Made by a program: the position numbers and the translations under genes | In this document: in pieces, positions 25,901-35,460 of the stretch | Layout of the letters: each line of letters starts with the position of its first letter | Numbering within the stretch: the first letter of the stretch is position 1 | The notes under the pieces: generated by a model | Seen by the model: the letters and a program-made list of their open reading frames with translations, nothing else | Told to the model about the DNA's origin: nothing | Database searches by the model: none | Origin: Tubiluchus corallicola | Lineage: Eukaryota; Priapulida; Priapulimorpha; Priapulimorphida; Tubiluchidae | Assembly (NCBI GenBank): GCA_030141605.1 | Contig: JAQGDQ010000013.1 | Location: forward strand, 1,309,947 to 1,373,946 | Reading direction: 5' to 3' | DNA length: 64,000 nt

Positions 25901-28304
25901 GAGACAATGGATTGTGCGCTAAGAGAGTCAGTTATTGATCACACTGATGGAGCTGCAGCGTCGACTGTGGCTAAGCAGTCCGATGCTTGAATCACTGGAG
26001 TGGCCTCTCTAGAGCGCATGCCTAGGCAAGGTGTATGGAGATCCTGAGTTGCCCAGACAACAGGAACCCCCTCTCTTCCTTCCTGGTGTAGTCCGAAGGA
26101 AAGCGGAACGATACGTTTGGCACCAGGTTGGCTGCAGGAGCTGCCGGAGTAAGTGAGCATTCTGCATTGGTCCGCCTTCTGGGCTCCCAATTAGAGTAAC
26201 GTCATAGAAATTATGCATCCTAAGAAACAGGCATCCCGGTATGAATGAGACATACATCAAGATCATTTTTCTAATAATACATTTTCTCACCTGAAGATTC
26301 AAGTAATTCATCTTCATTTAAACCAAGATCAACAACATCAGCATCTGGTTCAATATCCTCCTCATGCTGACTATACCTAAACAAAAATATAATTTAAAAA
26401 ATAATATGTTGTGTGATATTAAATGATGATAAAGAATAAAACAATCACTAATCAAGCACAGAAGATAATAAAACACAAAAAGTTAAGAAACTGCAAAAGA
26501 AAAATAATGTTCACAAAAAATAGAAAACTTGCTAACAGTAATAATACTAATTATGTTACGTATTCACAAGGGTTTGATTAATTTCCTTACTTATCGAAGA
26601 ATTAAAAATAAAAACTTTTCTGTATGCTGGCAGTCAGTTACTAATCATCAGCCATTTGTCATCAACCAATATGGCACATAAACTTTCTTGTCCGAGAAAT
26701 ACAATCACGAAATAAAAACAGCAAGTAAGCAAAACATCTTACAATGAATTTGATTGGTAATCTTCTCCTATTCCCAGAAGAGCGTTTTCATCCAGTTCAT
26801 CATCTTCTAGATACTCAGACTTTATGTAACCATCCAACAGTTCATCTTCACTAAAATTAAAAGCTATTTCGGTTCAATTTGCATTTATTTATCTGATAAA
26901 ACAAGCTTACATATAACAAAGTATTACTAATGATAAAGAGTTAAGAAGAGAGACGGGGGCCTTCTGGTCGCCGAGTGTCCACCCCTTACTCAAATTAGCA
27001 TTCTAACAGTTTTAGAACGAATGAGTTGCACGACTAAAAAAGAATGCACATGTTTATAAATGAAATTATAAAGCATTTTTATTTTCCAATAAATAAATCA
27101 GAAAACAATAATTTAGGGAACTAATCCTAATCATATATTAACTGAAAAAGGCGGTTATATTGCATAAAAGAAAGCATCCTATTGTTGTAAAAATTGTAGT
27201 TACTTAGAGGCATAAGCACTTAAAAAATCCTGCCGAAAGGTATGGCTTCCATACTAATGAAATTGGGTCTCAGAGTTGCAGTCTCCCCAAAACCAATCTA
27301 CTAGCAGTAGCTTCCTTAGATACCACATTGTTTCTGTGATGCCAAATTAGTAAACAATGCTATACAATGAAATGTGACACGTGGTAACCAAACGCAAATG
27401 CAAAGGACTGAATTTTGCTGGCATCATCTAATGAGTAAAATGTGCGAAATCAAGTTCTAGTAATGGGCGATTTTGAAATTTTTTAATTCGATTATAATCT
27501 TGTTCTTGTAATTCGATATCACGATTAATCTTTTGTGACAATTCTTAGCGTTTTAGCCATATTTTTCAATGAATACAGTTAAATATAGCCTATAACATCT
27601 TCACAGCTTCATCGTTGCCAGCCATTTTTCTACTCGCAAGATATTTTTATAAGCACTGCTGCTTTTTCGTTAAATACTCTATGAGTACATCACTACATGC
27701 GTCACATGTCAATGAATTTGAAGTCCACTGTCTGCAACACTGTGGTTCACAATTGTGTGCATTGGTGGAAGACAAGAAAAATGAAGAAAAAACGAAGAGA
27801 TTCGGTTTATTTGTGCTAACATACTTTCTTCTAGTTAGTGTGTAACATGTATATTTTGCCCTTGATTAATTGAATTACTGTTCAATCATCGAATAAATCA
27901 ATTTGTACATGGTTGGTAATCGCGATGAATTCAATTAATTTATTAATCGCCCATCACTATCAAGTTCCAAAATTTCCCCAGAAATGACACCTTCTTCTGC
28001 TTATATAAACCACCAAGAGTAAAGTTTAAAGTATCAAAACCTCTTATTTAGAGCATTTTCTTTCTGTTTTTTTTGTGTGAAAAAATGAAACTTCATAAAG
28101 CACGCTGTATTTGACCTTTAAATTGTTTCAAAATTACTTCGATGATGGCAGTCTTGCATTAGAATTTTTCCGAACAATTACTTGACTTCATGACATAGCT
28201 AATAGCAAATATAACAGCTAAAGTAATTTAGTTAATTACCTATCCCAAGAAGATTCCCCTGGTCGTTTTGCACTCATCGAGTCTCTGTTGCACAGCTAAT
28301 TTGT
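10918..28304 (-). CDS. RBM33: RBM33-like RNA-binding protein, complete, 17 coding exons
   Basis: Coding exons in transcript order: 28277-28240, 26850-26743, 26376-26291, 24633-24557, 24280-23749, 23148-23063, 21944-21779, 20625-20394, 19499-19257, 18735-18552, 17235-17041, 16214-15993, 15280-14591, 12900-12766, 12162-12031, 11391-11303, 10945-10918. All introns are GT-AG and every phase matches, giving 3243 nt (1080 aa; human about 1170). Domains in order: acidic N-terminus with WDSEDELLDGY (human WDSELEDDLL); acidic/RS stretch then YSRGGRRPF (human YSSRRGGRRGG); Gln-rich segments; charged helix ending IKQQQAGA (human RRQQQAGA); four SDQRFG-type repeats (about 789-818); RGG-rich segment; C-terminal RRM (about 1012-1080, starting TVFISEI, ending ASIEV). 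Human RBM33 is nuclear and linked to m6A-dependent ALKBH5 recruitment and mRNA export. An acceptor at 28305-28306 implies a 5' UTR exon further upstream. Confidence 0.9.
11091..11298. repeat. Perfect tandem duplication, 2 x 103 bp, in the last RBM33 intron
   Basis: The sequence from ccttcacaaagtcgataatc at 11091 is repeated from 11194 without a visible mismatch. The second copy ends four bases short of the 5' splice site of the penultimate coding exon (donor at 11301-11302). Identity suggests a recent event, or an assembly artefact. The duplication lengthens the intron and leaves the exon intact. Confidence 0.9.
11475..11700 (-). mobile_element. Truncated copy of the AAGCCTTTTCRCAGTTTT MITE family
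   Basis: Read on the opposite strand, this aligns with the element at 20690-21072 and with the one at 48101-48483. Shared blocks include gatcatcatgaaaaggtcac, acagctagct, and taatgcataattaagtaaag. The far half and the second terminus are missing, so it is a truncated copy. Confidence 0.65.
13175..13584 (+). mobile_element. Partial TIR element related to 29425-30190
   Basis: It starts gagggatgttaccgaaagga and continues with phrases shared with the 29.4-kb element: tttcggtttgccgataat, tatctaattta, agtgctgac, and ccaatcarccgaaatatca. The right part is cut by the TA insertion of the next element, and no continuation is recognisable beyond it. Confidence 0.6.
13585..14082. mobile_element. Pogo/Tigger-type MITE nested beside the previous element
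   Basis: TA-flanked element. The left end is CAGTCATTTCCCCGTTGTCG and the right end, reverse complemented, is CAGTAGTACTTCTGTTTTCG; both continue into ACC. These are imperfect inverted repeats of about 23 bp. TA stands on both sides (13583-13584 and 14083-14084). The interior is non-coding. It lies against the interrupted end of the 13175 element, so it probably inserted into it. Confidence 0.65.
15001..15095 (-). repeat. In-frame 24-bp coding repeat in the large RBM33 exon
   Basis: Four tandem copies of about 24 nt (plus-strand core accgctgatcactgaccact) inside the 690-bp exon encode four SDQRFGVV-type units. The period is a multiple of three, so copy changes would keep the frame. This is a coding minisatellite in a low-complexity part of the protein. 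Confidence 0.85.
15600..15806 (+). mobile_element. Probable LINE-like 3' tail ending in AATC repeats
   Basis: An AT-rich non-coding stretch (ttagtcatttgtaagttttaa and similar) runs directly into a perfect (aatc)n simple repeat at about 15778-15806. A tail joined to a short tandem motif is typical of some non-LTR retroelements. There is no coding sequence, so the call is tentative. Confidence 0.3.
16336..16807. mobile_element. Tigger-like MITE, relative of 5020-5657
   Basis: The left end is CAGTAAATACTCGCTTAATA after TA. The right end reads gcgaggacttacag before TA. The interior shares ttttgttttaacgact and cacttaacgac-type phrases with the 5.0-kb copy. Non-coding, 472 bp, in an RBM33 intron. 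Confidence 0.7.
17640..17715 (-). repeat. Degenerate tRNA-like SINE head
   Basis: On the minus strand a D-arm-like phrase (taagtggtctaagct) is followed by a B-box-like phrase (agtttcaagacctg) at tRNA-like spacing. The arms no longer pair well. Read as a decayed tRNA-derived SINE promoter and not as a tRNA gene. Confidence 0.3.
19555..19987. mobile_element. hAT-like MITE with CAGGGTTCCCAC termini
   Basis: It begins CAGGGTTCCCACAAAATTTT and ends CCGTGGGAACCCTG, so the terminal inverted repeat is CAGGGTTCCCAC. The interior repeats ccctgacttttcc-like phrases. Ends of this type are common in hAT elements; the flanks show only a weak eight-base similarity (AAAGTATG and AAAAGGTG). The 134-codon frame inside is not recognisable as transposase. 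It lies in an RBM33 intron, 56 bp from an exon. Confidence 0.65.
20690..21072. mobile_element. MITE with AAGCCTTTTCRCAGTTTT termini
   Basis: The left end is AAGCCTTTTCACAGTTTT. The right end, reverse complemented, is AAGCCTTTTCGCAGTTTT, a one-base difference over 18 bases. Length is 383 bp, non-coding and relatively CpG-rich on the left. Two more copies occur in this window (11475-11700 truncated and inverted; 48101-48483). This is the best preserved copy. Confidence 0.8.
21164..21523. mobile_element. TIR element with GGAGAGTTTT-type ends
   Basis: The left end is gcgcgttcagactggagagtt and the right end, reverse complemented, is gccttgtttaaactggagag; both continue into tttt. These are imperfect inverted repeats around a non-coding core of about 360 bp. 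A loosely similar block with aaaactctcc and agagttctctgtc phrases lies at 50.88-51.18 kb. Confidence 0.55.
24862..25564 (-). mobile_element. Pogo/Tigger-type transposon deletion derivative with transposase C-terminus
   Basis: TA-flanked, 703 bp. The left end is CAGTGGCCGCCGCTTATTGT and the right end, reverse complemented, is the same for about the first 19 bases. Just inside, on both sides, the phrases tccatattaagcgg and tccacaataaccgg repeat as subterminal copies. A minus-strand frame (25461-25009, 150 codons) has an acidic stretch, an ALEVLERS helix and the tail KQTRLTSFF. That is the usual shape of a Tigger/Jerky-type transposase C-terminus (xQTxIxxFF). The catalytic DDE and DNA-binding parts are absent. 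It lies in an RBM33 intron and is more GC-rich than its surroundings. Confidence 0.75.
25880..26208. repeat. Dispersed repeat (SINE-like), copy 1
   Basis: Starting ttggcatccttcagtctcgg, this block is close to 90 percent identical by eye to 56507-56745 over its first 230 bases, including agagagtcagtta, ggagctgca and gtgtatggagatcctgagtt. It is more GC-rich than its flanks. No coding frame is shared by the two copies. Family not identified. Confidence 0.65.
27460..27957. mobile_element. TA-flanked MITE with GTRATGGGCGATT termini
   Basis: The left end is GTAATGGGCGATT and the right end, reverse complemented, is GTGATGGGCGATT. TA stands on both sides. Interior phrases (attcgatatcacgattaat, tcgattataat) recur in the element at 41812-42001 in the opposite orientation. 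It contains a 76-codon frame at 27615-27845 without a recognisable motif. Confidence 0.7.
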
Positions 28305-29424
28305 CTGAAACAAAAAAACTAAATATGATAAAAAACACAATCCTATAACTTACTAAATAATACTTTTTCTCATCATTTAATTTCAACACCTTGTTATTTT
28401 TCTTTAGAGAGTTTGGTATATAACAAGCTGGTATCCTGGTAACGAACAGATTCTTATCATAATGAGAGTTGTAGCAGGACCAGTACCCATCACATTATCA
28501 AGAATAGTTTTTTAGATCAGTTATTGCTCTAGGAGAGACGTGACTTGATCAAGATAAGGTTTATATTCATATTTCTTCAAAAACGGCAAACAGCCAGATC
28601 AGTATAGCACACAAAATGAACCAAAGCGATTTTTCTGTCCATCACATCTATTTATTTATTGCTTAAATTGAATTGTTTAAGCAAACACAGTGAGTCAGTC
28701 ATCACTTTGTTAAAACATTAACAATAATAATTAATAAAAAAGGATTAACAATAAATAAAGAACAATGTAAGGCAACAAGTTAAATAATATCCCTTTCTCC
28801 AATAGCCTTACTCTGTTATTGAATTTTAAACTGCTGGCCAAATATTTAACTAACTTTATTACAAGTTTGGGAGTGACAACATTAGAGTGATTGAGTTTTT
28901 ACGATACTCTGGAGATTATACTTCTGTAAATCGGTTGTGTGACCTACAGAATCAATTTACAATCTAATTTAAAAAAATGATGGGTTTCCTTTTCCTTACA
29001 AAATGTAATTATCTGATAGATATTAGCTACTTCAAGGATATTAGCTACAATGTACCAAGTTTTTCATGCATATGCAGGAAACAGGCTGTTTTTGACTCAA
29101 AATGCTGCTATTAATAACTTGCTGTACAACACTGATACAATTTTTGGATCGAACATTTTTAAGTCACGGATTGTAGTAGTGGCAAAGAACTTTATTTACC
29201 CATTCTAACTAACTCTTTCTTGTCCATAAGCTTACTATGTTTCTGTAAGTTAACTCTGTGTTTTCACATGTGCCTTATTTTTATTATTATTCTATGGACT
29301 GCAAATGCCTGAAATAATGTAAATAATAATATAATAATAAGGAAAGCAGACTAAGTGACCATTGATTTTTCGCATTTCTGTCCATTGAATAAACTTTAAT
29401 AAATTATTCTCTGTACTATTACGA
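28305..29424. other. Upstream of the first RBM33 coding exon; possible retroelement debris
   Basis: This is intron or 5' flank of the RBM33-like gene. Near 28645 and near 29280-29340 there are AT-rich stretches with tttattta and ataataata runs that resemble LINE 3' tails. No coding sequence is recognised. Confidence 0.35.
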
Positions 29425-30190
29425 GGGGTGTTACCAAAACGAATTTTTCATTTCGGTTTGCCGATAATTTCACTTGGTTTTAAGTTTCAACGTCAGCGAA
29501 AATTATTAAATTTCACAGCCAAAATTTCGGATAATTTTCGGTAGCATTTTCCAAGGTTTTACTGGCATTTATCTAATTTATCTTTTCTTTTCTGCTACAT
29601 GTCAAAAACTGGTAAAAAAAATGAAGCAAAGATTTCATTTACATAACAGTTTGTGATGCGCTTTTACTGACAATACAGCGCATCTTCAGTGCTGACGAAA
29701 CCCTGTGAAGTTTTAGGGTCTCCAAGGCCCAATCAGCCGAAATATCACATCACGTTTGAATTTAATTGAGCAAAATCACCTTTAGTTTTATAATCTATGA
29801 AATATAGACAACAAAATATCTATAAAATAAAATTCGTTTGTTTTTAATAAAACATTATGATTTTTAAACATTAATTGTTAAGGATAATTAAATCCAAAAA
29901 CATTATTATAACACATTTTCTAAGATAAGCAACTCCATCAAACTTGAGGTTCTGTAGTATAAAACTTCTTTGCCCTTTTTGTATTAGAACTTTTTACCAG
30001 TAATTTTTCATCACTGCAAAGAAAAGCAAACAAACAAAAAACAAAATATTTTACCTATTTTAGAATTTTCTTTTTCTTTCAGTTTTAATAGTAGTTGGCT
30101 TTGCAAAAATGTTTCGGTTCGGTTTCGTTTCGGTTTCCTGTGTTTTATAAATTTCGCTTTCGATGTGTAAATTTAGTTTCAGTAACACCC
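29425..30190. mobile_element. TIR element with GGGTGTTACY termini
   Basis: The left end is ggggtgttaccaaaacgaat. The right end is gtttcagtaacaccc, whose reverse complement is gggtgttactgaaac. The interior shares several blocks with 13175-13584. Near the right end ttcggtttcg phrases repeat. The short frames inside (30060-30292) are products of that repetition. Superfamily not settled; no clear target duplication was found. Confidence 0.6.
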
Positions 30191-30547
30191 AACGCACTGG
30201 AAAAGTTTCATATATATATATATCACAAACTGGAAAACCATATATCGGGTACCTCATCCTTAAAATTTATCAGGGAAAGCCAAGAAAAATGATAAAGTCC
30301 GGATGACAGGTGCCAACTTACAATAGCCGTACCAAATAAATATTAAGTATACGATTTATTGTTCATTGAAACGTACTTTATTCCTCCTACACTACCGTAA
30401 GGCCTCCGGTTTTCCGAGATCGCGGAAAACGGACTGAATTCACGGAAATGGGCAACTCAAACGAAAATAGCTACTTAAAACAGAATTGGCCCGATTCCTG
30501 ATTTGTTGTAAATTTAATGCTTACTAGAGACGAAATTACTTCACTTT

Positions 30548-30757
30548 TTACTTTCCCGCAAATTTAAGCAGTTTTGTCAGGTTTTTGAAGGTCTTGCTAG
30601 AAGCTTTCCCTTGATATTTACTTTTAATGCAACTTGCACAACTACTAAGTCTCTTCTCCGTTTTTTTGGATTTCCCACAAGAAATACAGAAATCTTTAGC
30701 TTGAGCGAATAGAAAACAAAAACATGCATGAAAAGGTTTCCCACTTTCAAACAGCAC
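30548..30757 (-). CDS. Small zinc-ribbon-like ORF, unassigned
   Basis: A 69-codon frame contains CISC, twelve residues, then CASC, followed by a lysine-rich tail (IKSKYQGK). The C-x2-C...C-x2-C spacing suggests zinc binding. There is no obvious acceptor at its start, and GC-rich palindrome-like DNA (ccggttttccgagatcgcgg) follows at 30414. It may be a small gene, a last exon or a transposon-borne ORF. It lies 96 bp from, and divergent to, the relic at 30854. I do not recognise the family. Confidence 0.3.
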   Translation of the reverse strand: MLFESGKPFHACFCFLFAQAKDFCISCGKSKKTEKRLSSCASCIKSKYQGKASSKTFKNLTKLLKFAGK

Positions 30758-30853
30758 GTGGCCACGGCTTTGAAGTTCTATAATTAAATTTATTTTTAAA
30801 ACTTATTTGAACTTTATTCCTTTAACTAGTTAAGTCTATTTAGTTGTTTTAAA

Positions 30854-31015
30854 ATGGGCGATGGAGGTGGTGTGGTGCGAAAGAAAACAAAACGATCTGC
30901 GCCAGTTGTGCGTGTTACTGCTGGGGAAAGAGCCAGGCAATTTTCCAACGATTTATATGAAGATTCTGTCTGGCGTATTGTTTCAAAAATGCAAAATAAA
31001 TGTTGATGTTCTTAT
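30854..31015 (+). pseudogene. Frameshifted CGGBP1-like / transposon-derived zinc-finger relic
   Basis: Starting at ATG 30854 the frame reads a basic N-terminus, then VTAGERARQFSNDLYED, resembling the start of CGGBP1-like proteins (a conserved E-x-hydrophobic-x-ED-x-G segment before a zinc finger). After that a doubled tctg (tctgtctgg) shifts the frame. In the frame beyond it VLFQKCKINVDV appears, where a family member would have its first zinc-binding cysteines. The annotated frame stops after 48 codons. Likely a broken single-exon gene or transposon relic. Confidence 0.35.
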
Positions 31016-31499
31016 GTACATGTAAAGCCATAAAAATATCTGGTAGACTATATGCTTACTTCATATCAATTTTTTTATTTACAATATACCGCATATTACA
31101 TAATTTGATGACAAATATTAACTATAAGGGCATCCCAACTTCAAATTTCTGTGAAGCGGATGTGACAATTCTTTGAAATGGAATTTGGTCAATTCTGAAA
31201 AGGAAAATCGAAAGCCCTACAACTGCACGTTTCTTAACGCTTAAATTGACTTAACTAATCACGTTCAATGTTCATGCCTTACTTGCACTTTCAAAAAATA
31301 GCCCACCTAGGTGTATTTTATTTTTTAATTAAAATTTTCATTTTAATTGGCATTGACAAGACCCTTCATACTCTTATATAAATGCAAATTTGCCTTGGTC
31401 AAAATTTATTTTCCTTTGGTCTCAATTTTATAAATCCTGCCCTTTAACTTGGTTATACATCTATTTTTTATTTAAATGTTTTATGCATAGATATGTAGA
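31016..31499. other. Intergenic, nothing recognised
   Basis: AT-rich sequence beyond the CGGBP1-like relic, without a supported gene or repeat boundary. Confidence 0.4.
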
Positions 31500-31690
31500 C
31501 ATAGTCATTTTATTTATTTATTTACACCAGAATACAAGTAGACTATTATTGCTATAGTTATTAATTAAAAAGGATAAATTATGCATAAAGGAAAGAGTTA
31601 GGTGGGAGCAGGAGAAAGGGTAGCAAAAGGCCAATTGGTCATCAAGTCAGCTACCCTTCTCAGGTTAGTGTAACTTGTAAAAAATTTGTA
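31500..31690 (-). mobile_element. LINE-like 3' region, minus orientation
   Basis: Read on the minus strand this contains ttgatgaccaattggccttt and ends in TAAATAAATAAA. A matching phrase (ctgatgaccgttggtctttt) lies in the plus orientation at about 55080, also close to an AATAAA-like end. The two therefore belong to one retroelement tail family. Confidence 0.4.
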
Positions 31691-33104
31691 GCGCTGCTAA
31701 CTGAAAGTTGTAATATAATTATGAAATAGGTTAAGAAAATCAACTGTTAACATAAATTTATGGGGGAAGAAATTAAACTTGAGAGCGAAATAACTAAATA
31801 GGCTATGCAACAAAGAAGCATCAAAATAAAAAGAAAAATGTGAAATGATGATTCACAAAATATGTAAAGCATTTAACTAACCGATTAAAACATAAAACAA
31901 ACTAGAAAAGTCAGGCCAAACGAAAAAATAAAATATAAATAATAAATCTGTGAAGGGAACAAAATATGCATGATATTGACAAAATCAAACAAAATATGCG
32001 TTATCATTTCGTTACAAAACATAAAAATATTAAGTAAATTATACCAAATAACGTAAAGTAAACAACAAAAGTAAAAAGTCAGTGCAGCGAGAAGTTCACA
32101 GAAAGTTGGAACTTATTCCCAATGTGATCCTAAAAAAGCCATGCCACTGCCCTGTCAGAAATAGCAAATGCCGAAAAGTACATACTTACGAGTTAATGAA
32201 AGCACTGTAAACAAACGGGCCGACAGCACGAAGACTAAGTTAGCTAACACAAGCTACGCATGTAGTATTTTACTATTACAACACGGCACATAATTATTAA
32301 ACTAAAAAAATCTGAAACTTCTGCGCCAAAATTCTCCATGTAAATTTCAGCTTGCCCTAGGCAAAAGCTGCCAACTTCACTTGAATCATTTAGATTTTGT
32401 TGATTTCGCATGTTATCATCACGCAATACAACCAGAATTGCCGATTGCAGTACGTACCGCCACAAGATTTGATATAGTCACTCAGTCATCTTTCATGAGC
32501 AGCTGGGTTTACACGTTACAGTTTATAAGTTACAATAATGTAACGTGAAATCAGGCATCATTTTAAAAACTTTATGCTAACGACAATTCAATGTAATATA
32601 AATTAAATTATTAGGAGTAGTAAATATCATTGTCTGCCGTTTATTCAATTATCATTTTGTGAGACTATACGCCGTCATCTGTACAATGTTAGTGTGCACT
32701 TAAGAATTGTCGGCTTGTCGCCCAGCCTCATCATTATTTAAGCACATCATTTACTGTGGTTTTGAAGAGTAACTGATTGCTGATATAGTACTATGTGTAA
32801 CTATCAACTGTTTGCGGCTAATATTAAATACTGTAAACATGCAGTTGAACCAGTCAGTAAACTCACGTACTATATAGTACCCAACGGTTTGACTTAAAGT
32901 GCACCTGCACTTTGTAATTATTTTTATGATTACAAAAGACCATGGCAACACAATTTATTGCATTGTACACAGCTAAGGAAAGCCTATGAATTATTCCACT
33001 CAACCACAATAAACTTTTTATTAAGCAAAAGAAAAACAAACCCTGGTTATTAAACACCCACAATGAATCCAATTTTGGCACCAAAACTTGAAAAACACTA
33101 AACA
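31691..33104. other. Intergenic, no supported gene
   Basis: AT-rich sequence. On the minus strand a good donor (ctc|gtaagtatg) lies near 32190 and could close a 5' UTR exon of the RBM33-like gene, but nothing else supports it. Minus-strand frames at 32244-32465 and 32751-33105 have no motif. Confidence 0.3.
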
Positions 33105-33190
33105 TGAAAAATGGGCAATGTAGCCTTGATTCGAACCTGGGGCCTTTTGCTTATATAACAAACGCTAAAACCACTATAGATCAATACATC
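33105..33190 (-). repeat. tRNA-like SINE head
   Basis: On the minus strand the order is an A-box-like phrase (tatagtggttttagcg), an anticodon-arm-like stretch (tttgttatataagcaaaa), then a B-box (aggttcgaatc). Spacing is close to a tRNA, but the acceptor stem does not close. This fits a tRNA-derived SINE, or a dead tRNA, more than a working tRNA gene. Confidence 0.45.
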
Positions 33191-34559
33191 TCCCCGTGGT
33201 CAAGGCAGTCAATAATTACAGCTGGGAATGTATTGTGGGTTTGTTATAATCTGACACTAAGATTATGACAATTATTATTTCACAACACTGACTTCCAAGA
33301 CCAATTAACTCTCCTTGCACATCTCTATAGCTCTCTCCTTTTAGTTTTAATCCTCTAATCGATGATACGTTGATGATTCCACATTATGCCAACTCCTGTT
33401 CTTCAATTTACACTGAATCAGTTCACATGTAGGCTGCTCCATATCAGAAACAGTGACTGAAAATTATGGCTGACTGCTTGGAACAGAAACGTCAGGTTAC
33501 TGAAACCATGAATTACATAATTATGGTGTCACTGTCAGTCCTTTTGTCTGTATAAACTGCATACCTCACATCTGCATTAACTTTTCCTTCTAACTAATGT
33601 CCAGTTTCTATACGTCTATGGTACTAACTTGGAGTTTTTAGGCCTAATTGTGCAGAAACAAAAATGATGCTGTTCAAAAAAACATTTGGGTTGCACGGGA
33701 AATTCAATTCGTCACCCTTACAAGGGACCACGTATTTATGGTCTATTTAATATAGAACAAAGCACAGTGGAATACAAGCCAATAGACAAAGGGTGAACTC
33801 ATATTTTTTATTTTCACGTTTCGTATTTACAAACGCAATCGGTGTTGGACCAACGCTTTTCCGAGCCATATGCGGGCTCATTATGTGACCCTACCTTGAA
33901 ACCAACGTGGACGTGGTATAAGCCAAAATTCACTCATTGTCGATGGTTTGAGGTTTAATGGACTTAGATCAGATTGCTCTAGTTGGTCTCGTTTCCGAAT
34001 GAGAAATGGACATGTTAGATGAGATGCATAAACAGTCGAATAAGTAATGAAACGGGCGGTTACTTCCTTTTCAAGCATTCATTTTCATGTACAACATGAA
34101 TTAAAATGTTACCTTAGCAACTAATGTAAATAGATTAGATAAGATTCTCTTATTTCGACAGCTAGATGATATATTACATAAAAAATATGTAAAAATACAT
34201 TGTACATTTACAATAATTTGGAAATAATAATAATACTACAAATAGAACTATAACAATAAACAAACTTTGTAACTTTTGAATAGTAAGTGTATGATATCTG
34301 CATGATTGCATACATACTCGGCCTAAAATTTCTGTTTACACATTCGCAAAAAAAAATTTGTTAAGATACGTGCTCGAGATACAATTTAAATACCACACGT
34401 ATGCTTTTTGTACAGTAATTGATTCATTTGCTAGCCCTATTCTTTGAGACGTCCGGTTCGTGCAGTGTGCAGTTCTGCCCTGTTCTACACGTACGAGCGC
34501 TGAGCCTCAAGGTCACCGTCACCTAGCTGTACAGTACATAGATAATAATATATATGGTA
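33191..34559. other. Intergenic, no supported gene
   Basis: Contains a short, possibly inverted pair (gtcacccttacaaggg near 33711 and caaagggtga near 33787) and a 65-codon minus-strand frame at 33881-34078 with a protein-like but unrecognised sequence. Neither is enough to name an element or gene. Confidence 0.3.
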
Positions 34560-34700
34560 CAGCCTTACTTGATTCGCTGACACTGAGAATGACGTCACGT
34601 TTAAGCGCATAAATATCAAGTCGCTAGAAAATTCCGCCATTTGGTAGGCTTTCTGGGACTGATGTCTGCGTCGACTGTCAGTTTCTCCTAACCCTAACCC
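34560..34700. promoter_or_regulatory. Promoter-like patch with CRE and YY1-type site
   Basis: A full palindromic CRE (TGACGTCA, about 34591) is followed some 45 bp later by CCGCCATTTG, a YY1-like site which on the minus strand reads AAATGGCGG. YY1 sites of that orientation often sit just inside transcription starts, so this could be the start of the minus-strand RBM33 transcript, whose 5' UTR is interrupted at 28305. The distance (6 kb) and the lack of a matched donor keep this a guess. Confidence 0.25.
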
Positions 34701-35107
34701 ATTGACAGCTTATGTGAAAGCTGTTTATAATATGTTTTCTTACCAACATTTTCATTCAAAAAAAGAGTTGGGGAAAGCCAAACCTCGTTTAAATCTAGAG
34801 CTGTTCTTGGATTCGTTCCAAGTTCCTGCTCGATTTAAATATCTGCAAATCGGCTGAAACGTGCTTTTCTTACCGTGAAAGGTTCACACAGCTGATTTTC
34901 TAGAGCAAACCTGCAACTGGTGAAATCGCTATGCCATATTAAGTTTTCAAAACTTGGACGTATGGCGTAAGATAATCAGATGCAACAACATATTTTTTTC
35001 TTATAACAAAAACGATAATGAGTAACTAGTAACTTCAGTGTAAACAATTCAATTCTTATCATCGAGAGTGTTCATTTTGATATACTACAACCTGCCATTG
35101 CTTAGCA
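34701..35107. other. Intergenic, nothing recognised
   Basis: No gene or repeat is supported. A short ctaaccctaaccc run at about 34688 just before it is too short to be telomeric. Confidence 0.4.
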
Positions 35108-35460
35108 TTGGAAACACGCGTCTCCCAAATTTCGGCTTTTGGAACTTTAATGGGGTCATGGGCTAACCAATTCGGAAGTAATATCTCTCATCGAGACATT
35201 TTATTTGATGTATTACTTCCTCAAAACTGGAAGAATTTGTCTCCCCAATCCACCCAATTTCAATTGGTTTTCAGTTGGCAGGGTCAAGGGTTAGCCAATC
35301 GGGGAGTAACTTGGAACCATTCAATTTCTCCCAACGAGACCTTTTCTTTAATGTACTGCAACGTACTGGCGCTTGGCACCAAAAGCGTTTATTTCCCCTA
35401 CCTCAATTTCAGTTGTCTACCCCTTACCTGCAATCAAGGCGTAACAAATACCAGTAATTA
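35108..35460. repeat. Diverged tandem duplication, unit about 150 bp
   Basis: Two halves share the order of phrases: tctcccaaatttcggctttt / tccccaatccacccaatttc, gggctaaccaattcgg / gggttagccaatcggg, tctctcatcgagaca / tctcccaacgagacc, and gatgtattacttc / aatgtactgcaac. The 117-codon plus-strand frame across them is probably accidental. Origin unknown. Confidence 0.45.

Noticed and set aside
34688-34702. Telomere-like ctaaccctaaccc
   Set aside because: Only about two units, with no further repeats on either side.
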